Shown: positions 18,264-26,594, counted from the stretch's first letter. The stretch: 47,972 nt of DNA from Flavobacteriaceae bacterium (GCA_017852395.1 JAFMLE010000001.1:157505-205476), one strand, 5' to 3'. Made by a program: numbers and translations. Notes: a model not told the origin generated them from the sequence alone.

Positions 18264-19169
18264 ATGAAAACCCACACAGAGACAAAATCTACCATTACAG
18301 CCATACCCACCCTCAGCGATTTTTTTCAATTGACAAAAATGCGTTTGGCACTGAGTGTTGTTTTTTCGGCTTTAGCGGGTTATTTTCTAGCGGCACCAAC
18401 CTACGATCCTTTGGTGATTTTGTACCTTTTTTTGGGAGGATATGCTATGGTAGGTGCGTCCAATGCGTTCAATCAAATTCTTGAGATCAAGCGCGATGCG
18501 CTGATGAAGCGCACCCAAAACCGCCCGTTGCCATCGGGTCGCATGCGTATATCTTCTGCTTTTGTCATTGCAGCATTGCTAACCCTATCAGGGGCTTATT
18601 TTTTATATGCGATCAATCCGCGAACCGCACTTTTTGGTATGGTCTCGATCTTTTTATATGTATGTTGTTATACTCCTTTGAAAACGATCACGCCTTTGTC
18701 GGTTTTTGTTGGCGCTTTTCCGGGTGCCATCCCTTATATGCTCGGCTGGGTGGCCTATACGGGTAAGTTTGGAATAGAGCCCGGGGTGTTGTTTATGGTG
18801 CAATTTTTTTGGCAGTTCCCGCATTTTTGGGCCATTGGTTGGCAACTTGAAGACGATTATAACAAGGCCGGTTTTAAAATGTTGCCTACAGGAAAAGCCG
18901 ATCAAGCAACCGCTTTTCAAATTCTCTTTTATTCGATGTGGACCATTGCAATCTCCATCTTGCCCTACACCAATTATACAGGAAGCCTTCAACTAAGTGG
19001 TGTTGGTTGTATTGTGTTGCTGCTGCTTGGAGCCGGATTGTTGTACTACGGAATCCGTTTGATGCGTTTCAAAACAAAAAAACAAGCCCGACAACTTACC
19101 TTTGCCAGTATCGGGTACATAACCCTTGTGCAAATTGTTTATGTAATTGATAAAATCATTTTCTTATGA
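18264..19169 (+). CDS. ctaB: Protoheme IX farnesyltransferase (heme O synthase)
   Basis: A 301-residue UbiA-type membrane prenyltransferase with about eight or nine hydrophobic segments. It transfers a farnesyl group to heme b to make heme O, the precursor of heme A for the terminal oxidase. The signature loop reads N70-x3-E74-x3-D78-x-L-M-K-R-T-x-N-R-P, where the first Asp of the usual N-x3-D-x3-D pattern is replaced by Glu, still able to bind magnesium-diphosphate. The ATGA overlap with the following subunit III gene shows tight coupling. Heme A synthase (ctaA) is not visible in the window. The symbol cyoE is used for the same family. Confidence 0.95.
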   Translation: MKTHTETKSTITAIPTLSDFFQLTKMRLALSVVFSALAGYFLAAPTYDPLVILYLFLGGYAMVGASNAFNQILEIKRDALMKRTQNRPLPSGRMRISSAFVIAALLTLSGAYFLYAINPRTALFGMVSIFLYVCCYTPLKTITPLSVFVGAFPGAIPYMLGWVAYTGKFGIEPGVLFMVQFFWQFPHFWAIGWQLEDDYNKAGFKMLPTGKADQATAFQILFYSMWTIAISILPYTNYTGSLQLSGVGCIVLLLLGAGLLYYGIRLMRFKTKKQARQLTFASIGYITLVQIVYVIDKIIFL

Positions 19170-19741
19170 CTTCGGATACTTTTGAACAAAAAAATAATAG
19201 GGCCAAAAAAATGATGTTGTGGTTTGCCATGATAAGCATCACAATGACTTTTGCCGGTCTAACAAGTGCTTACGTAGTAAGTAGTACCCGTGCCGATTGG
19301 TTAACCGATTTTCAGATGCCTGAAGCATTTACCTACAGCACACTTTTAATTTTTGTAAGCAGTATATTTTTTCATTTGGGCAAAAAGGCATTGCAACGCG
19401 ATCAGATCCCACAAGCCAAGCTTTGGGTTTTGGGTACTTTTATGCTTGCGGTCTTGTTCATTGTCACCCAATTTCAGGGGTTTAGCCAGATCATTGCTCA
19501 AGGCTACTATTTTACAGGAGCGCAAAGTTCGATCACAACCTCATTTTGGTATGTACTGGTTTTACTCCATTTAGCACACCTAGCGGCTGGAATAATCGTG
19601 TTGGCAGTTGTGTATTATAACCTGATTAAAAACAAGTATAGCGCACAAAAATCCTTAGGTTTTGAACTCGCAGTAATTTTTTGGCACTTTTTGGATTTTC
19701 TTTGGTTGTATTTATTCTTTTTTGTCCTTTTGTACCGTTGA
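19166..19741 (+). CDS. Heme-copper oxidase subunit III family protein (short form)
   Basis: A 191-residue membrane protein with five hydrophobic helices. It contains the subunit III landmarks TSFWYVLVLLHLAHLAAG, matching the usual TGFHGLHV-like helix in degenerate form, and the final FWHFLDFLWLYLFFFVLL helix with the conserved W-H-F-x-D-x-x-W pattern. It belongs to the terminal cytochrome oxidase, where subunit III stabilises the catalytic core. It overlaps ctaB by four bases. A second, longer subunit III lies immediately downstream, so this cluster encodes two family members. Which one joins the main oxidase cannot be told, as subunits I and II are absent from the window. Confidence 0.9.
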   Translation: MTSDTFEQKNNRAKKMMLWFAMISITMTFAGLTSAYVVSSTRADWLTDFQMPEAFTYSTLLIFVSSIFFHLGKKALQRDQIPQAKLWVLGTFMLAVLFIVTQFQGFSQIIAQGYYFTGAQSSITTSFWYVLVLLHLAHLAAGIIVLAVVYYNLIKNKYSAQKSLGFELAVIFWHFLDFLWLYLFFFVLLYR

Positions 19742-19757
19742 AAAATTAATACATTTG
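19729..19757 (+). promoter_or_regulatory. Consensus bacteroidetal promoter before the long subunit III gene
   Basis: TTTG at 19729-19732 and TACATTTG at 19750-19757 are separated by 17 bases, matching the TTG-N17-23-TAnnTTTG arrangement described for flavobacteria. The start codon follows 25 bases later. This suggests an internal promoter inside the oxidase cluster. Confidence 0.6.
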
Positions 19758-19782
19758 TAAAATCAAATAATTTAGACAGTTT

Positions 19783-20763
19783 ATGGAAGTAGCAACATCA
19801 AACCCAGCAGAAGAAACCAATGTTTGGGGAGGTGGAACGAGACCCTTAAATGCCAGTTATGGTAAGCTGATGATGTGGTTTTTTATCGTATCAGATGCCT
19901 TGACCTTTTCTGGATTTTTAGTTTCCTATGGATTTTCAAGATTTAAAAATATAGACTCCTGGCCCATCGCCGACGAGGTGTTTACTCACTTTCCATTTTT
20001 ACATGGAATAGATGCACCGATGTACTATGTCGCCTTGATGACTTTTATCTTGATTTTCTCATCCGTTACCATGGTATTGGCTGTAGACGCAGGACACCAT
20101 ATGCAAAAAGGGAAAGTAACCTTTTATATGTTTTTGACCATTATTGGAGGAGCCGTTTTTGTGGGATCACAAGCTTGGGAATGGAAAAATTTTATTAAGG
20201 GCGAATATGGCGCTTTAGAAACCAAAGGCGGACAAATTTTGCAATTTGTAGACCAAACAACAGGCAAACGTGTGGCGCTAGCAGATATTGCTACACCGAT
20301 TGCCACGGATCGTGAGACACATCTTGGAAGCAATGGCGTATGGTATGTTTCAGAAACCGAGCTTCCATCCGTCAGTGTTGCCGAAGTCAAAGCAGGGTTT
20401 GAAGCCAATGAAAATGTGGTTATTAGAATCCAAAAACTTGACGAAAATGGCCACAAGACTGTTTTGTCCCGTGCTGAGTCACTCGAAAAAATAAATGCCG
20501 CCACAACGGTTGTAGAAGGCGCCAATTTGATTCATAACGAATATGGCAACAGACTCTTTGCAGACTTTTTCTTTTTCATCACTGGATTTCACGGATTTCA
20601 CGTATTCTCTGGGGTAATCATCAACTTGATCATATTTTTTAATATAATTGTGGGCACTTATGAAAAGCGTGGACATTATGAAATGGTCGAAAAAGTTGGA
20701 CTGTATTGGCACTTTGTAGACCTTGTATGGGTTTTTGTATTTACATTCTTTTATCTCGTTTAA
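19783..20763 (+). CDS. Cytochrome c oxidase subunit III with large hydrophilic insertion
   Basis: A 326-residue protein. The N-terminal part (residues 26-140) carries three helices with the normal subunit III pattern. The C-terminal part (256-326) carries the FITGFHGFHVFSGV helix and the WHFVDLVWVFVF helix typical of the family. Between them, about residues 144-255 form a hydrophilic insertion with no membrane segment, absent from the 191-residue paralogue just upstream. It is probably an extramembrane domain; its role is unknown to me. The gene has its own promoter-like sequence and is followed after 12 bases by the subunit IV gene. Confidence 0.93.
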   Translation: MEVATSNPAEETNVWGGGTRPLNASYGKLMMWFFIVSDALTFSGFLVSYGFSRFKNIDSWPIADEVFTHFPFLHGIDAPMYYVALMTFILIFSSVTMVLAVDAGHHMQKGKVTFYMFLTIIGGAVFVGSQAWEWKNFIKGEYGALETKGGQILQFVDQTTGKRVALADIATPIATDRETHLGSNGVWYVSETELPSVSVAEVKAGFEANENVVIRIQKLDENGHKTVLSRAESLEKINAATTVVEGANLIHNEYGNRLFADFFFFITGFHGFHVFSGVIINLIIFFNIIVGTYEKRGHYEMVEKVGLYWHFVDLVWVFVFTFFYLV

Positions 20764-20775
20764 ACGTCGTAACGC

Positions 20776-21159
20776 ATGGCAGCAGATCAACATAATTTAG
20801 CAATATTTAGAGGGTTATTAAAGTTCAAATCCAACCAACAAAAAATTTGGGGTGTTTTGATTTTTCTTTCCATCGTCACCATTATTGAGGTTTTTTTAGG
20901 AATTGTTAAACCACAATTTTTGATGACACCCTTTTTGAGAATGAAATTATTGAACTGGATATTTATCATCCTGACAATCGTTAAAGCCTATTATATAGCC
21001 TGGGATTTTATGCACATCCGAGATGAAAAAGGTGGTCTTAAAGGGAGTATCGTCCTCCCCCTAATCATCCTTATTCCTTATCTAGTTTTTATTGTACTAC
21101 TCGAGGGAGATTATATCTTTGATGTAATGCGTGACGGCTTTGTAAGCTGGAACTTTTAG
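20776..21159 (+). CDS. Cytochrome c oxidase subunit IV family protein
   Basis: A 127-residue protein with three hydrophobic helices, including a WGVLIFLSIVTIIEVFLGIV helix and an IVKAYYIAWDFMHI segment typical of the bacterial CyoD/CoxIV-like family. The pattern A-Y-Y-I-A-x-D-F-M-H is the most recognisable part. It is an accessory subunit that helps assembly or stability of the heme-copper oxidase. It sits directly after subunit III with a 12-base gap. A palindromic hairpin follows its stop. Confidence 0.9.
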   Translation: MAADQHNLAIFRGLLKFKSNQQKIWGVLIFLSIVTIIEVFLGIVKPQFLMTPFLRMKLLNWIFIILTIVKAYYIAWDFMHIRDEKGGLKGSIVLPLIILIPYLVFIVLLEGDYIFDVMRDGFVSWNF

Positions 21160-21180
21160 GCAATACCGCTAGCGTATTGC
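21160..21180 (+). other. Intercistronic inverted repeat after the subunit IV gene
   Basis: GCAATAC and GTATTGC form a perfect 7-bp stem around a 7-base loop, starting on the base after the stop codon. No T run follows, so it is not a standard terminator; it could be an RNA processing or stability element. Confidence 0.5.
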
Positions 21181-21201
21181 GCTAATTTAAAGTAAAGAGC
21201 T

Positions 21202-21861
21202 ATGAGTACATCCTTGAAAAAGTACACCGTATTAACCATACTCTTTGTTTTCCCGGTAGTGATATATCTCTTTTTTGCTTCGGGTAAAAACAACTTTGCC
21301 AAATTGCCGGTTTTGACAAATTCGATTGCTTCTCTCGAACACTTTGAAACTCAAGGCCCACCGGTTACTTTAGAAAATAAAATCACCATACTTGGTTTTT
21401 GGGGACAAGCACTAGACCGAAAAAAGGGAGACGCCCTCAATCTTAACGAAAAAATTTACAAACGCTTTTATCAATTTGCAGACTTTCAGTTTGTAATGCT
21501 CTTAGAACAAGGACAACAAAACGAGGTAGAAGCCCTGAAAGCAAGCCTCAGAGAAGGCGTAGGTACCGATTTGCAAAAATGGAACTTCCTGTTTGGCACT
21601 AAAGAAGACCTACAAACCGTCTTTTCGAGCCTACAAACCCCTTTGGAACTTGACCAACAAGGCAGTACTCCCTATGTTTTTATTATCGACAAAAAAGCCC
21701 AACTCAGAGGGCGAAATGACGACGAAGACACTGGAGTACTCTACGGGTTTAATGCAGAATCTGTTGCTGAAATTAACAACAAAATGTTGGACGATGTTAA
21801 AGTAATTCTTGCAGAATACCGCCTGGCTCTAAAAAAATACAATGCCGATAGAAAAAAATAG
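21202..21861 (+). CDS. Conserved-looking membrane-anchored protein, SCO/thioredoxin-like fold without cysteines
   Basis: A 219-residue protein with one N-terminal membrane helix (about 8-26) and a soluble part that I do not recognise by name. The order of elements resembles a thioredoxin or SCO fold. There is a hydrophobic strand ITILGFWGQ where SCO proteins have their FFFTRC-x3-C loop, then a helix, then a FLFGTKEDL element like the SCO FLTSDQES, then YVFIIDKKAQLRGR like the SCO FALVDKQGYIRS. It contains no CxxxC motif, so it could not bind copper or do redox chemistry the same way. The gene abuts the true SCO gene with no spacer. The assignment of fold is inference from this pattern and position; a chaperone or assembly role is a guess. 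Confidence 0.65.
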   Translation: MSTSLKKYTVLTILFVFPVVIYLFFASGKNNFAKLPVLTNSIASLEHFETQGPPVTLENKITILGFWGQALDRKKGDALNLNEKIYKRFYQFADFQFVMLLEQGQQNEVEALKASLREGVGTDLQKWNFLFGTKEDLQTVFSSLQTPLELDQQGSTPYVFIIDKKAQLRGRNDDEDTGVLYGFNAESVAEINNKMLDDVKVILAEYRLALKKYNADRKK

Positions 21862-22572
21862 ATGATGAAAAAATATTGGGCCTACTCCGGAATGGTATTG
21901 ATTGTCGTTATTTTTGGGATCATTGTAATCCCAACACTCAAAGACCGAATCTCTAACAATACAATTGTCGAACAAAATCGCAGTGCTCAAGCCCTGCCGC
22001 TTTCCTATATCAATCTCGATGGTACCGCACGGAAAGTCCCCGATTTTGTAATGACCAACCAAGACAGTCTTCTGATTACAAATGAAGATTATTTAGGAAA
22101 AGTTTTTGTTGTAGAATTCTTTTTTACAAGATGCCCCAGCATCTGTCCCATCATGAATAAAAACATGAAACGCTTAGACGATACTTTTGGATCCCGATAC
22201 GATTTTGGCATCGCTTCGATTTCTATCGACTCCCAATTTGACACCCCTAAAGTGCTCAAAGAATATGCAACCCGTTATGAGGTACAATCACCCAACTGGC
22301 ATTTTTTGACTTCAGATCAAGAATCCGTTTATATGCTGGCAAACCAAGGATTTAATATATTTGCAAGCATCAATCCTGAAGTAGCCGGCGGTTTTGAGCA
22401 TCAAGGATATTTTGCCCTAGTCGATAAGCAAGGATATATCCGTTCTCGAATAGATTCTTTTGGAAACCCCAAAGTGTATTATTCTGGAATTAACGAACTC
22501 AATCCCAACGGAACTGACGACATGGATCTTTTGATAGAAGACATAAAACAACTCTTGAATGAAACACCATGA
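21862..22572 (+). CDS. SCO1/SenC family copper chaperone for cytochrome oxidase
   Basis: A 236-residue protein with an N-terminal membrane anchor (about residues 7-24) and a thioredoxin-like domain. The copper-binding set is complete: C91 and C95 in the TRCPSICP motif and H180 in the GFEHQGYF motif. It is expected to deliver copper to the CuA site of subunit II in the periplasm. The first codon follows the preceding stop directly; the second ATG one codon later is equally possible. The stop region overlaps the DUF420 gene by four bases. Its place inside the oxidase cluster agrees with the role. Confidence 0.94.
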   Translation: MMKKYWAYSGMVLIVVIFGIIVIPTLKDRISNNTIVEQNRSAQALPLSYINLDGTARKVPDFVMTNQDSLLITNEDYLGKVFVVEFFFTRCPSICPIMNKNMKRLDDTFGSRYDFGIASISIDSQFDTPKVLKEYATRYEVQSPNWHFLTSDQESVYMLANQGFNIFASINPEVAGGFEHQGYFALVDKQGYIRSRIDSFGNPKVYYSGINELNPNGTDDMDLLIEDIKQLLNETP

Positions 22573-23093
22573 GTGAAAAAGAAACCTTAAAATACAAAAA
22601 TTGGATCATCGTATTGTCCGTTGCCATTCCGGTAGCGGTGGCGCTTCTTTTTATGGTCCGGATTCCCAATGTAGCACCGCTAGGCTTTTTGCCTCCTATA
22701 TATGCCATGATCAATGCAACTACGGCCGTCATATTGTTATTTGCTTTGGTCGCCATAAAGCGAAAAAACATACTCCTTCATGAGCGGTTGATGAAATTAG
22801 CGATTTTTTTGTCTTGTGTATTTTTAGTCATGTATGTTGCCTACCATATGACCTCTGATCCTACACCCTATGGGGGGACAGGAGTCTTACGATGGGTATA
22901 TTATTTTATACTCATTACTCATATACTACTCTCTATAGGGATCATCCCGATGGTATTGGTTACTTACGTTAGGGCTATTTCAAAACACTTTATATCCCAC
23001 AAACGAATCGCAAAAATTACCTTCCCAATCTGGTTGTATATCGCCGTAACAGGAGTGGTAGTATATCTAATGATTTCACCCTATTATGGCTAG
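22569..23093 (+). CDS. DUF420 family membrane protein
   Basis: A 174-residue protein with five hydrophobic helices and conserved family-like features such as NATTAVILLFALVAIKRK, HERLMKLAIF, AYHMTSDPTPYGG and the YYFILITHILLSI helix with its His. Family members are often found beside oxidase assembly genes; a CtaG/CtaM-like assembly role has been discussed for related proteins but is not shown by the sequence. It overlaps the SCO gene by four bases and the next small gene by eight, so it is firmly inside the cluster. Confidence 0.88.
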   Translation: MSEKETLKYKNWIIVLSVAIPVAVALLFMVRIPNVAPLGFLPPIYAMINATTAVILLFALVAIKRKNILLHERLMKLAIFLSCVFLVMYVAYHMTSDPTPYGGTGVLRWVYYFILITHILLSIGIIPMVLVTYVRAISKHFISHKRIAKITFPIWLYIAVTGVVVYLMISPYYG

Positions 23094-23313
23094 ACAGTCC
23101 CTCGTATTATTTTTTGTATTATTCTTGGGTCTAAGCCTAGACATGAGTTGGGCACAATGCTCTATGTGTCGTGCCGTACTAGAATCTGAAGAAGGCCAAC
23201 AAACAGCAAAAGGGATCAATGATGGCATACTTTATTTGATGGCCATACCTTATGTACTCGTAGGAATCGTGGGCTGGCAAATTATACGAATTATGAAAAA
23301 AAAGGATGCTTGA
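23086..23313 (+). CDS. Small CxxC membrane protein of the oxidase cluster
   Basis: A 75-residue protein with a signal peptide or first helix (about residues 4-20), a C25-S-M-C28 motif right after it, and a second hydrophobic helix at about 48-67 ending in a basic tail. This would place the two cysteines at the outer membrane-facing side of the inner membrane. It overlaps DUF420 by eight bases, which supports it as a real gene. I do not know a named family. A metal-handling or thiol role linked to oxidase assembly is plausible from motif and context only. Confidence 0.8.
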   Translation: MARQSLVLFFVLFLGLSLDMSWAQCSMCRAVLESEEGQQTAKGINDGILYLMAIPYVLVGIVGWQIIRIMKKKDA

Positions 23314-23350
23314 GTGTAACTTTTTACAAAAAAAAGCGTCTATAATAATA

Positions 23351-23386
23351 TAGCCAATCCCCAAACAAATAAAGGGGGGCTGGCTA
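23351..23386 (+). other. Long hairpin in the leader of the export operon
   Basis: The arms 23351-23362 and 23375-23386 pair over 12 positions (TAGCCA with TGGCTA, CCCC with GGGG, plus one wobble and one mismatch) around a 12-base A-rich loop. No T run follows. It lies 17 bases before the ATPase start, so it could shape translation or end upstream transcription. Confidence 0.5.
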
Positions 23387-23403
23387 AGTCGAACAACACT
23401 ACA

Positions 23404-24105
23404 ATGATTTCAATCAAAAACCTACACAAATCTTATCAAATGGGCGCTTCGTCCCTTCACGTTTTGAAAGGCATTGACTTTCATGTTGAAGAAGGCGAAT
23501 TGGTCGCCATCATGGGATCTTCTGGATCCGGAAAATCTACACTGCTCAACATCCTTGGAATGTTAGACACCGCTGATGAAGGGCAATACATTCTCGACAA
23601 TGTAGAAATTAAAGACTTGGACGAAACCAAAGCCGCAAAATACCGCAATAAGTTTTTGGGATTTGTTTTCCAATCCTTCAATCTGATCAACTATAAAAAC
23701 GCCGCCGAAAACGTATCCCTGCCACTTTATTATCAAGGGATATCTCGCAAAGAGCGCCAACAAGTAGCATTAGAATATCTCGATCGTGTTGGACTCAAAG
23801 AATGGGCGACACACCTACCAAGTGAGCTCTCTGGAGGACAAAAACAACGTGTAGCCATCGCACGAGCAATGGCATCACGTCCTAAAGTCTTGCTTGCTGA
23901 CGAGCCCACAGGTGCGCTAGATACCAAAACTTCATATGAGGTAATGGATCTCATCCAAAAAATAAACGAAGAAGGTAAAACCATTTTGGTCGTTACACAC
24001 GAGCCAGACATCGCACAGATGTGCAAACGAGTAGTAACCCTAAAAGATGGAGTGATTGTTGAGGACAAGAAAGTAAAACAAGTAATGGCTTCAGCACATG
24101 TTTAA
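23404..24105 (+). CDS. ABC transporter ATP-binding protein (MacB/LolD type)
   Basis: A 233-residue ATPase with all catalytic motifs: Walker A GSSGSGKST at 38-46, the Q-loop at Q90, signature LSGGQKQR at 142-149, Walker B VLLADEP at 162-168 with the catalytic E167, and a switch His in VTHEPD. It matches the MacB/LolD subfamily that powers transport from the periplasm or membrane rather than import. It overlaps the first permease by eight bases. In classic MacB the ATPase and permease are fused; here they are separate, with two permeases. Confidence 0.95.
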   Translation: MISIKNLHKSYQMGASSLHVLKGIDFHVEEGELVAIMGSSGSGKSTLLNILGMLDTADEGQYILDNVEIKDLDETKAAKYRNKFLGFVFQSFNLINYKNAAENVSLPLYYQGISRKERQQVALEYLDRVGLKEWATHLPSELSGGQKQRVAIARAMASRPKVLLADEPTGALDTKTSYEVMDLIQKINEEGKTILVVTHEPDIAQMCKRVVTLKDGVIVEDKKVKQVMASAHV

Positions 24106-25327
24106 TAGAGATCGTTGGCAAGAGATTTTTCAAACCATAAGCAAAAACAAACTCCGTACCTTTTTGTCGGGTTTTACTGTGGCTCTTGGAATTTTTATTT
24201 TTGTCATCCTTTTTGGTTTTGGCAACGGGTTAAAAAACACCTTTCAAGAGTTTTTTCTTGATGATGCTACCAACACATTATTTGTTTTTGCTGGTCGTAC
24301 CTCAAAACCTTATAAAGGGTATAAGGCAGATCGCCGAATCGAGTTTAAAAATGATGACCTGTCAGACATCAAATCCGAATTTGATTTTTATTTAGAAGAC
24401 ATTACCCCTCGTATCACACGAAGCGCCAATGTCAAATACAAAAACGAATCCAACAACTACAGTACCCGCGCTGTAGCACCTGCCCATCAAGCCATCGAAA
24501 AAACAATTTTGATGAAAGGGCGATACATCAATCAAAAAGACATCCAAACCCAAGCCAAAGTTGCAGTCATTGGTCGATTGGTAGCCATTGATTTATTTAA
24601 ATCTGAGGATCCCATTGGCAAATACCTCGCATTTGACTCAAGTGTTTTTAAAGTGATTGGAGTTTTTCAAGACGAAGGTGGCGATAATGAAGAACGCAAC
24701 ATATATATACCCTACACCACACGTCAGGCTATCGAAAAAAGTAATGACAAAGTTGATCAAATCATCGTAACCTTCAGACCCGAATTGGGCCATCTCGGCG
24801 CTCTTGCTTTTGAAAAGGAGCTTCGACTATTTTTGAAAGCCAAAAAATCCATTGACCCTACCGATCAGAATGGGATTTTTATACGCAATGTCGCCGATGA
24901 TCTTAAGCGAAACCAACAATTTTCAAACGTGTTACAACTCATTGTCACCTTTGTAGGTCTGGGAACTCTTATAGCCGGGATTATTGGGATCTCCAACATC
25001 ATGGTTTTCGTAGTCAAAGAACGCACAAAAGAATTGGGCGTTCGAAAGGCACTCGGTGCCAGTCCCAAATCGATAATTGCAATGATATTGCAAGAGTCCG
25101 TATTCATCACCCTCATATCGGGATATGTTGGTATGTTGGTTGGGGTTATTCTTCTTCAAAATATAGGAACAACCCTCGAAGATTATTTTATCAAAAATCC
25201 ATACATCGACGTGTCAACTGCTATTTTTTCAACCTTTATTTTGGTGGCCTTTGGTACTATCGCAGGGTATATACCCGCCAAAAGAGCCGCTCAAATCAAA
25301 CCAATAATTGCTTTGAGAGATGACTAA
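24098..25327 (+). CDS. MacB-type ABC transporter permease, first of two
   Basis: A 409-residue protein with the MacB/FtsX topology: one N-terminal helix (about 20-42), a large periplasmic MacB_PCD domain (about 45-270), and three C-terminal helices. The last part includes the family signature ISNIMVFVVKERTKELGVRK followed by ALGASPKSI and the final PAKRAAQIKPIIALR. It shares eight bases with both neighbours, so translation is coupled with the ATPase and the second permease. With that permease it probably forms a heterodimer. The cargo is unknown. Confidence 0.93.
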   Translation: MFNRDRWQEIFQTISKNKLRTFLSGFTVALGIFIFVILFGFGNGLKNTFQEFFLDDATNTLFVFAGRTSKPYKGYKADRRIEFKNDDLSDIKSEFDFYLEDITPRITRSANVKYKNESNNYSTRAVAPAHQAIEKTILMKGRYINQKDIQTQAKVAVIGRLVAIDLFKSEDPIGKYLAFDSSVFKVIGVFQDEGGDNEERNIYIPYTTRQAIEKSNDKVDQIIVTFRPELGHLGALAFEKELRLFLKAKKSIDPTDQNGIFIRNVADDLKRNQQFSNVLQLIVTFVGLGTLIAGIIGISNIMVFVVKERTKELGVRKALGASPKSIIAMILQESVFITLISGYVGMLVGVILLQNIGTTLEDYFIKNPYIDVSTAIFSTFILVAFGTIAGYIPAKRAAQIKPIIALRDD

Positions 25328-26594
25328 TTTAAAAATCATTTTTGACCGCGACACCTGGCAAGAAATTTTTGGTTCGATTCGCAAAAACAAAATTAGAACC
25401 ATCATCACTGTTATCGGAGTTTTGTGGGGCATCTTTATTTATATAACCCTTTCGGGTTCTGCAAAGGGGTTGGATAATGGGTTTGAACGCGCTTTCAAAA
25501 ACATCGCCAAAAACTCAATGGGGTTTTGGGCACAAAGAACCAGCGTACCCTTTGCAGGCTTCAAAATTGGAAGAAATCCTGAACTACGCCTTTCCGATGC
25601 ACGTTTGCTAAAAGATCGTATTGGAGGTATTGAATTTATTGCTCCTCGAAATTCACGCGGGGTATTTGGAGGAACCCCACCTTTGGTGGTCAATAACAAC
25701 AAGTCGGGCAATTATCCACTCTATGGAGATTATCCCTCTTATGCCAAAATCACCACAAAGAAAATATATAATGGTGGGCGTTTTATCAATGATCAAGATG
25801 TCAAATACCAGCGCAAAGTTTGTGTCATTGGCGAGCGCGCAGAGAAAGAACTTTTTGAAAAGGGCGAAAACCCTGTGGGACAATACATCAAAATCAATGA
25901 CATCTATTTTCAGGTCATCGGTGTACACAAGTTTATCCCCGGAGGAGGTTTTGAATCGGAAGGGGACATATTTATCCCATTTTCTACCTACAACAAAATG
26001 TATAACCGTGGCGATCGGGTTGATTTTTTCTTTTTGGCCGCCTATGATGATCAAGATCCCGTAGCCATCGAAGAAGAAGTATTGTTTAACCTCAAACGCA
26101 TCCATAAAGTATCCCCTTTAGACGAGCGTGCTTTTGGCTCATTCAATATTGGAGAAATTTTTCAACGAATCATTGGCTTTGCTCGAGGAATGACCTTTTT
26201 GTCCTTGGTCGTTGGAGTAGCAACGATTATAGCAGGTGTTATCGGAATTGGAAACATCTTATTGATTTCTGTAAAAGAGCGCACCAAAGAACTTGGAGTA
26301 CGTCGTGCATTGGGAGCAACACCTTCTGAGATCAGAAGCCAAATCTTATTAGAATCGGTCTTTCTTACCATTGTTGCAGGAATCTGTGGAATCATTCTTG
26401 CGGCCTTTGTTTTGGCTGGGATCAATGCTGCAACCCTCAACTTAGAAGACTTTCCTTACACCAATCCAACCGTGCCCTTATCCTATATCTTTGGCGCCCT
26501 ATTTATTATGGTCTCCTTAGGAACACTCATTGGCCTGATACCCGCTCAACGCGCTGTTAGTATAAAACCCATAGACGCATTACGTGAAGAATAA
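25320..26594 (+). CDS. MacB-type ABC transporter permease, second of two
   Basis: A 424-residue paralogue of the preceding permease with the same topology and ending: IGNILLISVKERTKELGVRR, ALGATPSEI, and PAQRAVSIKPIDALREE. The periplasmic domain is less similar between the two, suggesting different faces of a heterodimer. It starts with an 8-base overlap and is followed after 30 bases by the adaptor gene. Substrate unknown; macrolide, peptide or lipid export are all possible for this family. Confidence 0.93.
   Translation: MTNLKIIFDRDTWQEIFGSIRKNKIRTIITVIGVLWGIFIYITLSGSAKGLDNGFERAFKNIAKNSMGFWAQRTSVPFAGFKIGRNPELRLSDARLLKDRIGGIEFIAPRNSRGVFGGTPPLVVNNNKSGNYPLYGDYPSYAKITTKKIYNGGRFINDQDVKYQRKVCVIGERAEKELFEKGENPVGQYIKINDIYFQVIGVHKFIPGGGFESEGDIFIPFSTYNKMYNRGDRVDFFFLAAYDDQDPVAIEEEVLFNLKRIHKVSPLDERAFGSFNIGEIFQRIIGFARGMTFLSLVVGVATIIAGVIGIGNILLISVKERTKELGVRRALGATPSEIRSQILLESVFLTIVAGICGIILAAFVLAGINAATLNLEDFPYTNPTVPLSYIFGALFIMVSLGTLIGLIPAQRAVSIKPIDALREE

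Noticed and set aside
25621-26105. Two frames of about 150 codons, one on each strand, within the second permease gene
   Set aside because: The permease frame has the full family signature; the others have no recognisable features.
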